Origin: Blastomonas natatoria
GTDB lineage: Bacteria > Pseudomonadota > Alphaproteobacteria > Sphingomonadales > Sphingomonadaceae
Assembly: GCF_003201955.1 (NCBI RefSeq)
Contig: NZ_QJJM01000013.1
Coordinates: forward strand, 44,701 to 108,700
DNA: 64,000 nt
Direction of reading: 5' to 3'
The notes under the pieces are model-generated. The model saw nothing but the letters and a program-made list of their open reading frames with translations, had not been told where the DNA came from and searched no databases. The position numbers and the translations under genes were made by a program. This document shows positions 57,812-64,000 of this stretch, in pieces; within the stretch, counting starts at the first letter, position 1; each line of letters begins with the position of its first letter.

Positions 57812-58921
57812 ATGAAATTGACCATCCTGAGTGCGGCGCTGGCCTGTGCTGCGTTGACCGTACCAGCCACAGCACAGCCGGGACCGCCGCAAGCGGCGCC
57901 GGAAGTCGACTACGCCGCTCAGCTGCGGCAGGGCGACGTCATCCTCAACGATTTCCGGTTCGGCACAGGCGAGATGCTACCCGAATTGCGGATGCATTAC
58001 GCGACTTTGGGAACGCCGACGCGCGATGCCAGTGGCCGGGTGACCAATGCAGTGATGGTGCTGCACGGCACCGGCGGCACCGGCCTGCAGTTTCTCCAGC
58101 CGCAATTCGCGCAGGCGCTGTTCGGGCCCGGCCAGCCGCTCGACATCCGCAAATATTACATCATCCTGCCGGACAATATCGGACACGGAAAATCGTCCAA
58201 GCCGTCGGACGGGCTGAAGATGCGGTTTCCCGCCTATGACTATACCGACATGGTCAAGGCGCAGCGGCAGATGCTCGTCGAGGGGCTGAAGGTCGATCGG
58301 CTGCGGCTGATCATGGGCACCTCGATGGGGTGCATGCACGGCTTTGTCTGGGGGCAGGTCGATCCCGGCTTTGTCCAGGCGATGATGCCGATGGCGTGCC
58401 TGCCGATGCCGATCGCCGGGCACAACCGCATGTGGCGCAAGGCCGCAATCGAGGGAATCAAGGCCGATCCGGCCTGGCAGGGCGGCAATTACACCAGCCC
58501 ACCGGTGATGGGTCTGCGCGTTGCGGCCAGCCTGTTACAGGTCGCCGGTTTCGCGCCCCTTTATCTCCAAAAGGCCTATGGCACGCGCGATGCGGCCGAT
58601 GCCTATATCACCCAGCGGATCGAGGCTTCGATGAAGGGCATCGATGCCAATGACATCATCTACCAGATCGAATCGTCACGCCATTATGATCCGTCGAAGA
58701 CCGTCGAGCAGATGACCATGCCGGTCACCTGGATCAACTCGTCCGACGATTTCATCAACCCCTGGGATTACGGCGTGGCAGAAGATTTCGGCAAACGCCT
58801 GCCCGATGGCAAATATGTGCTGATCAAGGCAACGGACGACACACGGGGGCACAGCACGCACACCTGGGCCAAGTTCTGGAAGGATGAACTTGTCGAATTG
58901 CTTGCCCGCAGTGAGAAATAG
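57812..58921 (+). CDS. Exported MetX-like alpha/beta hydrolase
   Basis: A 369-residue protein with a signal peptide (LTVPATAQ, about 1-22) and the homoserine O-acetyltransferase-like hydrolase fold: LHGTGGTGLQF, ILPDNIGHGKSS, nucleophile S171 in GTSMGCMHGFVW, Asp in INSSDDFINPW and His in RGHSTHTWAKFW. Because it is exported, it is unlikely to be the methionine enzyme and more likely an esterase or acyltransferase in the periplasm. A GGGGG site precedes the ATG. Confidence 0.85.
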   Translation: MKLTILSAALACAALTVPATAQPGPPQAAPEVDYAAQLRQGDVILNDFRFGTGEMLPELRMHYATLGTPTRDASGRVTNAVMVLHGTGGTGLQFLQPQFAQALFGPGQPLDIRKYYIILPDNIGHGKSSKPSDGLKMRFPAYDYTDMVKAQRQMLVEGLKVDRLRLIMGTSMGCMHGFVWGQVDPGFVQAMMPMACLPMPIAGHNRMWRKAAIEGIKADPAWQGGNYTSPPVMGLRVAASLLQVAGFAPLYLQKAYGTRDAADAYITQRIEASMKGIDANDIIYQIESSRHYDPSKTVEQMTMPVTWINSSDDFINPWDYGVAEDFGKRLPDGKYVLIKATDDTRGHSTHTWAKFWKDELVELLARSEK

Positions 58922-58927
58922 CCGCGC

Positions 58928-59800
58928 TCAGTCTTTCGGGGCGTAGGTCTGGTCGGCGCTGGGGAAGCTGCGCTCGCGCACTTCTCCGGCGTAGCTCTTC
59001 ACCGCATTCTCGATGACCTCGGCCAGATTCTCGTAGCGCTTGACGAAGCGCGCGGTGCGCTCGAACAGGCCGAGCATGTCCTCTGTCACCAGCACCTGGC
59101 CGTCGCAGCGCGCCGATGCGCCGATGCCGATGACGACGGCGGACACCGCTTCGGTCACCGCGATCGCGATCGGTTCGACCACGCCTTCGACCACGATGGC
59201 GAAGGCGCCAGCCTCGTCGAGCGCCCTGGCGTCACTGACGATCTTGTCCGCCTCGCTGTCCGATCGGCCGCGCGCGGCATAGCTGCCCAAAATGTTGATC
59301 GCCTGCGGGGTCAGCCCGACATGGCCGACCACGGGAATGCCGCGTTCGGTGAGGAACCTGACCGTGGGCGCCATAGCCGCGCCGCCTTCGAGCTTCACTG
59401 CGGCAGCCCCTGTTTCCTTGAGCAGCCGGGCGGCGCTGGCAAAGGCGGCTTCGGGCGAGGCTTCGTAGCTGCCAAAGGGCATGTCGATGACGACGATGCT
59501 GTGATAGCTGCCGCGCACCACCGCCGCGCCATGTGCCGCCATCATCTCCAGCGTTACCGGCACGGTGCTGGGAAGGCCGTAGATGACCTGGCCAAGCGAA
59601 TCGCCCACCAGCAGCATGTCGCAATGCGGATCGAGCAGCTGCGCCATGCGCGCGGTATAGGCGGTCAGCATCACCACCGGCTGCTCCGTGACGCCGGCCT
59701 GCTTGCGCCGCTGGATGGCAGGCACGGTCAGGCGCTTCATCGGCGCGGGGGTGGGGTTGGCGCGGCTGGTCGAGGTATCGAGCGTGTAGGTCGTGGACAT
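58928..59800 (-). CDS. panB: 3-methyl-2-oxobutanoate hydroxymethyltransferase
   Basis: It adds a hydroxymethyl group to ketoisovalerate in pantothenate synthesis. The 290 residues contain [45 protein letters not shown] and [17 protein letters not shown] 59800 is chosen because the upstream frame is unrelated. It is alone here; panC is not nearby. Confidence 0.96.
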   Translation of the reverse strand: MSTTYTLDTSTSRANPTPAPMKRLTVPAIQRRKQAGVTEQPVVMLTAYTARMAQLLDPHCDMLLVGDSLGQVIYGLPSTVPVTLEMMAAHGAAVVRGSYHSIVVIDMPFGSYEASPEAAFASAARLLKETGAAAVKLEGGAAMAPTVRFLTERGIPVVGHVGLTPQAINILGSYAARGRSDSEADKIVSDARALDEAGAFAIVVEGVVEPIAIAVTEAVSAVVIGIGASARCDGQVLVTEDMLGLFERTARFVKRYENLAEVIENAVKSYAGEVRERSFPSADQTYAPKD

Positions 59801-59924
59801 GCGCGCTGGTGTAGCGAGGGCAGGGCGGGGGTGCAAACCCAACCTATGTGCAACCCTTGCTTGCCTTGTGCGTCCGACAGGGCGACAAGGCGTCTCGTTT
59901 CCTCCGTTCGGGTGATTTTCAAGG

Positions 59925-61019
59925 ATGCTGCGAATCCTGGTTTTCGCGCTGGCGGCGCTTGCTGCAACGGGCACGTTGCTGAGCCTGATCCCCAGCTATC
60001 GCTGGTATATCCGCATGTGGGATTTTCCGCGTGTCGGGTTGATACTGATCGCGCTGCTTGCCTTGGCCCTGGCCATTCCCGTCCTGTCGGGATGGGTTCG
60101 CACCCTGCTGGTTGCGGTGATGCTGATGGTGATCGGCTGGCAGGGCTTTCGCATCTATCCCTATACACCTCTTGCGAAGACCGAAGTCGCCAAGGCGGTG
60201 ATCAACAAGGAGAACTGCATCTCCGCCTTTTCGTTCAACGTGCTGCAGACCAATCGCGACTATCAGCGTACGATCGACCTGATCGATCGCGAGGATCCGG
60301 ACATCGTCTTGCTGCTGGAGACGGACGAAGGCTGGGAGGCTGCGCTCAAGCCGGTGATTGATCGCTATCCCCACCGCCAGTCCGCCCCGCTGCCGAACCT
60401 TTATGGTCTGATCTTCCTCACCCGCCTGCCGGTGGAGGATTCGGAGATCACCTGGCTGATCGACACCGAGACGCCCTCGGTCTTCGCGACCATCTCGACG
60501 GGGGCTGGGGCCAAATTCCGCTATATCGGGCTGCATCCGCGTCCTCCGCAGCCGGGCGAGAATACCGAAAAGCGCGATGCCGAAATCGCGATCGCGGCGC
60601 GCCATGCCAAGCTGACAGACCTGCCGGTGCTGGCCATGGGCGATTTCAACGATGTCGCCTGGTCGCGCACGTCGCAGATGTTCAAGCGGATCGGCGGCTA
60701 TCTCGACCCGCGCGTCGGGCGCGGGCTCTATGCGACCTTCCCGGCCAACCTGCCGGGTCTGCGCTGGCCGCTCGATCATCTGTTCATGTCGCCCGACTTC
60801 ACGCTCGTGAAGATGAGCGTGCTGGAAAATGTGGGGTCGGACCATCTACCGGTGGCGGCGACCGTGTGCATCGCCCCGCGCGCCGCCAAGATACTGAACG
60901 ACGAGCCCGAAGCGCCCGATGCTGCCGATCGCAAGGACATGGTGATGTCGATCCGCGACGGGAAGAAGGCGGCAGTTGAAGAGGGGACCGCCTCGGGCGG
61001 CAAGGCGCCCCAGCCCTGA
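59925..61019 (+). CDS. Membrane-anchored endonuclease/exonuclease/phosphatase family protein
   Basis: A 364-residue protein with three hydrophobic segments (about 1-21, 37-57, 58-75) followed by an EEP domain: [43 protein letters not shown] and GSDHLPVAA. Such anchored EEP proteins face the periplasm, and the substrate is unknown. A charged C-terminal tail follows. It is divergent from panB and abuts glpQ at its 3' end. Confidence 0.85.
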   Translation: MLRILVFALAALAATGTLLSLIPSYRWYIRMWDFPRVGLILIALLALALAIPVLSGWVRTLLVAVMLMVIGWQGFRIYPYTPLAKTEVAKAVINKENCISAFSFNVLQTNRDYQRTIDLIDREDPDIVLLLETDEGWEAALKPVIDRYPHRQSAPLPNLYGLIFLTRLPVEDSEITWLIDTETPSVFATISTGAGAKFRYIGLHPRPPQPGENTEKRDAEIAIAARHAKLTDLPVLAMGDFNDVAWSRTSQMFKRIGGYLDPRVGRGLYATFPANLPGLRWPLDHLFMSPDFTLVKMSVLENVGSDHLPVAATVCIAPRAAKILNDEPEAPDAADRKDMVMSIRDGKKAAVEEGTASGGKAPQP

Positions 61020-62030
61020 CTATCGCGCGGCCGCGACTGCCTCTGCGACATTGTCGGAGAACAGGCCGTCAATGCCGGTGGCGACGAACGCCCTGATCTC
61101 CGCGCCGACATCGCCTGTGGCCACGGGACTTGCCCCGGCCTTGAAATCGGCGGGCAGGAAATAGTTCTCGCGCCGGAAAGTCCAGACATGAACCTTGAGC
61201 CCGGCGGCGTGCGCATCGGTGACGATACGGGTCGGCGCGGCCAGCTTTCCATCGGCGCTGCGCGGGACGACCATCGCCTTTTCCAGACCCACGCCATCGG
61301 CATAGTGCGCGATTGCGCCCAGGCCCTCGGCTGTGCTCATCGCCGCGTAGGTGACGCCCGGCTGGTCGGGCGGGCCATAGGCGCTCGCCATCAGCTGGAT
61401 CAGCGGCAGCTCGGTCATGCCATTCAGCCGCTTCAGGTTGTCGACCTCGAAGCTCTGGATAAACACCGGATCCTCTGCTCCATCGTACCCGGCCCTGGCG
61501 AGGGTCGCGACCAGCGTCTCTTCGAGCGGCAGGCCGAGCGCGCGGAAATAGCTCGGATGCTTGGTTTCGGGATAGAGGCCGATTCGCCGCCCGGTCTCCT
61601 GCTCGCGCCGCTTCACCAGCGCGATCACTTCGTCCAGCGTCGGTATGTCCCACTGGCCGTCATAGGTGGTGTTGGCGGGACGCAGCTGCGGCAGGCGCTC
61701 CTTCGCGCGCAGCGTCTTGAGTTCTGCTAGCGTGAAATCCTCGGTGAACCAGCCGGTCAGGCTCTGCCCGTCGATGGTCTTCGTGCGCTTGCGATCGGCG
61801 AATTCGGGATGGCTTGCGACATCGGTGGTTTCGGAAATTTCGTTTTCGTGCCGCGCGACCAGCACGCCGTCCTTCGTGCTCACCAGATCGGGCTCGATAA
61901 AGTCCGCCCCCTGATCAATGGCCAGCGCATAGGCGCCGATCGTGTGCTCCGGCCGCTCACCGCTCGCGCCGCGATGCGCGATGATGAGCGGACCGTTGGC
62001 AGCCATGGCCAGCGCCACCACAAAAATCAT
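61020..62030 (-). CDS. glpQ: Glycerophosphodiester phosphodiesterase
   Basis: It hydrolyses glycerophosphodiesters to glycerol-3-phosphate and an alcohol. The 336 residues show IIAHRGASGERPEHT with the catalytic His and Glu, FIEPDLVSTKDGVLVARHE, LYPETKHP and the second His in HVWTFRREN. A short hydrophobic start (MIFVVALAMAANGP) may be a signal peptide. Its first bases overlap the DUF427 stop by four. Confidence 0.92.
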   Translation of the reverse strand: MIFVVALAMAANGPLIIAHRGASGERPEHTIGAYALAIDQGADFIEPDLVSTKDGVLVARHENEISETTDVASHPEFADRKRTKTIDGQSLTGWFTEDFTLAELKTLRAKERLPQLRPANTTYDGQWDIPTLDEVIALVKRREQETGRRIGLYPETKHPSYFRALGLPLEETLVATLARAGYDGAEDPVFIQSFEVDNLKRLNGMTELPLIQLMASAYGPPDQPGVTYAAMSTAEGLGAIAHYADGVGLEKAMVVPRSADGKLAAPTRIVTDAHAAGLKVHVWTFRRENYFLPADFKAGASPVATGDVGAEIRAFVATGIDGLFSDNVAEAVAAAR

Positions 62031-62311
62031 CCGACCACCTCGACGCCCTTCCAGAAGGCGAGCCGGTCACGGATTTCCTTCGCCGCATCCTTGGGCTCGG
62101 GATAATACCAGACCGCATCCTTGTTGGTCTTGCCGTCGACCTGGAGCGAATAATAGCTCGCAACGCCCTTCCACGGGCAGAAACTGGTCGTGTCGCTCGG
62201 CGTCAGCAGTTCGGCGCGCACGCTTTCGCGGGGAAAATAATGGTTGCGCTCGACGACGACGGTATCGTCGCTCTCGGCGATGACGGTGCCGTTCCAGATG
62301 GCCTTGGGCAT
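62027..62311 (-). CDS. DUF427 domain protein
   Basis: A 94-residue protein with the DUF427 pattern: IWNGTVIAESDDT, YFPRESV, FCPWKGVASYYSL (close to CPWKGxAxY) and VWYYPEP. The domain is widespread, with an unknown role; a small beta-fold is expected. ATG 62311 starts the family part. It overlaps glpQ by four bases and follows the ArsC-like gene by about 60. Confidence 0.9.
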   Translation of the reverse strand: MPKAIWNGTVIAESDDTVVVERNHYFPRESVRAELLTPSDTTSFCPWKGVASYYSLQVDGKTNKDAVWYYPEPKDAAKEIRDRLAFWKGVEVVG

Positions 62312-62372
62312 GTTCGTTCTCCTGTCAGTGCTTCGCCTTATATGGGCATGCTGACAGGCTTGTGACAGTGGG

Positions 62373-62723
62373 TCAGCCCAGCGCCGCAGCATAGGCGTCG
62401 GGCTTGAACCCGACCAGCACGCCGCCTGAATGTTCCAGCACCGGGCGCTTGATCAGCGAAGGCTGCTCCACCATCAGCGCGATGGCCCTGGATCGGTCGA
62501 TCCCCGCCTTGTCGCTATCGGGCAGTTTGCGGAACGTGGTCCCAGCCTTGTTGAGCAGCACTTCCCACCCCACCGCATCGGCCCAGGCGCTCAGCTTCTC
62601 GGCGCTGATCCCGGCCTTCTTGTAGTCGTGAAATTCATACGCCACGCCCTGACCTTCCAGCCAGGTCCGCGCCTTTTTCATCGTGTCGCAGTTTGCAATC
62701 CCATGAATGACAATCCTAGTCAT
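62373..62723 (-). CDS. ArsC/Spx-family (YffB-like) protein
   Basis: A 116-residue thioredoxin-fold protein. The single Cys (C12) in GIANCDTMKKARTWL matches the YffB type, where one Cys replaces the CxxC. The later FRKLPDSDKA and LIKRPVLEHSGGVLVGF are typical of the family. It may act as a glutathione-dependent thiol reductase; arsenate reduction is not implied. It starts a run into DUF427 and glpQ. Confidence 0.9.
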   Translation of the reverse strand: MTRIVIHGIANCDTMKKARTWLEGQGVAYEFHDYKKAGISAEKLSAWADAVGWEVLLNKAGTTFRKLPDSDKAGIDRSRAIALMVEQPSLIKRPVLEHSGGVLVGFKPDAYAAALG

Positions 62724-62856
62724 CGATCTACCTTGATATCTTGCAAGTGGGTGGTGCGACATCGTTGCGCATGCCGTCGATGACCTGGATGACAGCTTTT
62801 CACGCCATCGTCAAAAAAGCTGCAGTTTGGCAAACGACCCCTTTGTTGACACTAGA

Positions 62857-63834
62857 CTAAGGCGCTGGATCAGCCACCAAGGTCGGCTTACCGGCCATCA
62901 CTGGGACGCACTGATCAGGGTAGTTTGCGCGCGACGACGAATTCAGCCCTTCCTCGGTATTCGACAGTGCTTTGACCAGCACGAAGGGATAAGACAAGCT
63001 TTCTACTATGGCACAGTGTTCGCCAACAACGCCTACGCGAACTTCGATTGAATGTCCGTCGAATTCTTTGTTTTGACCGAACCCAGTCACAAACAAATTC
63101 TCGCTCGCATTGGACATTTCTCCGACAGCGTAAACGCCTAGAATCTCGGTTTCGAAGTTTACACGCCCCAATAATCGGGACAGCTCTTCCTCGGTCAACG
63201 CATTTGCAACCCACGATTGCCGCACGTCGGTCGCGGACCGAAGCAGCAATGTATCGCCCTGCACTGGACCATTGAAGCCGCGATGCAACACGGTGAACGG
63301 TGCTCCCGGCCCCGGCTCGTAAACTTTGCGCCAAGGCACCGCGGTCGCCGTCGGTGGGTCGCCTAGAACGGTCATGCGGGCCCGCATGATCTCGGCCACT
63401 TCGCCGAAGCGCTCAGGCAATTGTGCTCCGTCCTCCCCAATGCTGGCGAGCATCGCAACTCTCTCTAGGTATGCGGCATAATAAGCATCGTCCCGCACCA
63501 AATTCGCGATGTAGCTCTCCAGTGCCAGCCTGTCCGTCCGCAAACCATCGATCACTTCGGCGTAGAGTTCGCGTTTATTGTTATCGGCGACAACCCAGCC
63601 GGGATCGTAGGCGACAGGAATAGATAAGTCCGCCTGCCGGACCCTTTGCAAGAGCGCTGCAAAACGCTCAGTGTTGCGTGCAAGCTCTTCGTCGACATAT
63701 TCGTTATGGCCTGCAAACACCGTTCTGAAATCTTCGCGCTTCGCAAGCTCAAGCATATCTTCCGGCGGCAGCAACATGATGTCGGCGTTGGCACGAATGC
63801 GGGCGAGCACGTTGAGAAAGGCCGCATCTTCCAC
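62857..63834 (-). CDS. Unrecognised protein of about 325 residues, start uncertain
   Basis: I do not recognise a family. The frame reads EDAAFLNVLARIRANAD, then mostly helical, acidic sequence, a central KVYEPGPGAPFTVLHRGF and a C-terminal part with SYPFVLVKAL. GTG 63834 is the only start codon between an upstream stop near 63927 and the body, and the ribosome site is poor; the same frame continues open for about 30 codons before it. GC is about 50% against 64% around, and the codons are less biased. It may be a transferred or 5'-truncated gene. Confidence 0.5.
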   Translation of the reverse strand: MEDAAFLNVLARIRANADIMLLPPEDMLELAKREDFRTVFAGHNEYVDEELARNTERFAALLQRVRQADLSIPVAYDPGWVVADNNKRELYAEVIDGLRTDRLALESYIANLVRDDAYYAAYLERVAMLASIGEDGAQLPERFGEVAEIMRARMTVLGDPPTATAVPWRKVYEPGPGAPFTVLHRGFNGPVQGDTLLLRSATDVRQSWVANALTEEELSRLLGRVNFETEILGVYAVGEMSNASENLFVTGFGQNKEFDGHSIEVRVGVVGEHCAIVESLSYPFVLVKALSNTEEGLNSSSRANYPDQCVPVMAGKPTLVADPAP

Positions 63835-63937
63835 ACGGCCCTCTTCATCGCAGGCCTTCGAACCTGAGCCTAGTTCAAGGGTGTTGCCCCCTTTTTGGTT
63901 CGTGATGACGTGGCCCCCAGCTTTCCTCCAGCGGGGA

Positions 63938-64000
63938 TTAGAGCCGGGCGGTTATTTCGCGCATCAGCGCGGTTGAAGCAATGGGCTGCGTAGCGGAGCC
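63938..64000 (-). CDS. Possible 3' end of a gene entering from the right edge
   Basis: Read on the minus strand from the right edge, 20 codons end in TAA at 63938-63940 and give SATQPIASTALMREITARL, a plausible C-terminus. There is too little to name it. It may equally be a chance frame. Confidence 0.25.
   Translation of the reverse strand, partial: GSATQPIASTALMREITARL

Noticed and set aside
62793..62822. CAGCTTTT/AAAAGCTG inverted repeat as a terminator
   Set aside because: The 14-base loop and AT-rich stem are weak, and the position fits neither gene end well.
63850..63880. A GGTTCGAA segment resembling a tRNA T-arm on the minus strand
   Set aside because: The flanking stem does not pair over five bases, and no acceptor or anticodon arm is found.

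Overview
The window is a chromosomal stretch from an alphaproteobacterium, almost certainly a member of the Sphingomonadaceae. The evidence is a GC content near 64%, the block of dapA, smpB, a DUF2062 gene, cckA and recA, an alphaproteobacterial SOS box (GTTC-N7-GTTC) before recA, a CckA-type hybrid kinase, and a bamA-skp-fabZ cluster with no lpxD. The genus cannot be fixed from sequence alone. Nearly all of it is core housekeeping DNA. I see no prophage, CRISPR array, insertion sequence, rRNA or tRNA.

Layout. 1-9383, mostly plus strand: the start of a probable lytic transglycosylase (minus), then dapA, smpB, a DUF2062 membrane protein, cckA, a single-domain response regulator, recA and alaS. 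9384-9692 holds an inverted repeat and a bidirectional terminator. 9693-21206, all minus: rpsB-tsf, then pyrH-frr-uppS-cdsA-dxr-rseP-bamA-skp-fabZ, then rpmE. This block joins translation, isoprenoid and undecaprenol synthesis, phospholipid synthesis and outer-membrane assembly. 21207-23403: a structured rpsB leader, a small membrane protein, and pssA-psd for phosphatidylethanolamine. 23602-28295, plus: icd, a GNAT-nitrilase fusion and a CPA2 antiporter. 28346-37892: rlmN, an iron-permease-like protein, an IalB-like protein, a histidine phosphatase, dnaN, gltA, gltX and comEC. 37873-46840: sdaA, an S9 peptidase, a pabB-pabC fusion, a 47-residue ORF coupled to an exported MsrA, a Zur-like regulator and dxs.

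46918-55251 is a minus-strand run with many 4-base overlaps: purE-purK-folA-M19 dipeptidase-ribF-ileS-lspA-lipoprotein. It joins purine, folate and flavin supply to tRNA charging and lipoprotein maturation. 55478-57716 holds three consecutive GGDEF genes, two of them paralogues. 57812-62723 holds a MetX-like exported hydrolase, panB, an EEP-family protein, glpQ, DUF427 and an ArsC-like protein. The last 1.2 kb has clearly lower GC and an unrecognised gene without a convincing start, so it may be the edge of an acquired region.

The points most worth a second look are a low-GC patch inside the ileS editing domain, the small ORF coupled to msrA, the paired leader hairpins before dxs and in rpsB, DnaA-box-like sites before dnaN and rpsB, three kinds of inverted-repeat element, and the atypical right edge. 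I did not find a clearly undescribed multi-gene system.
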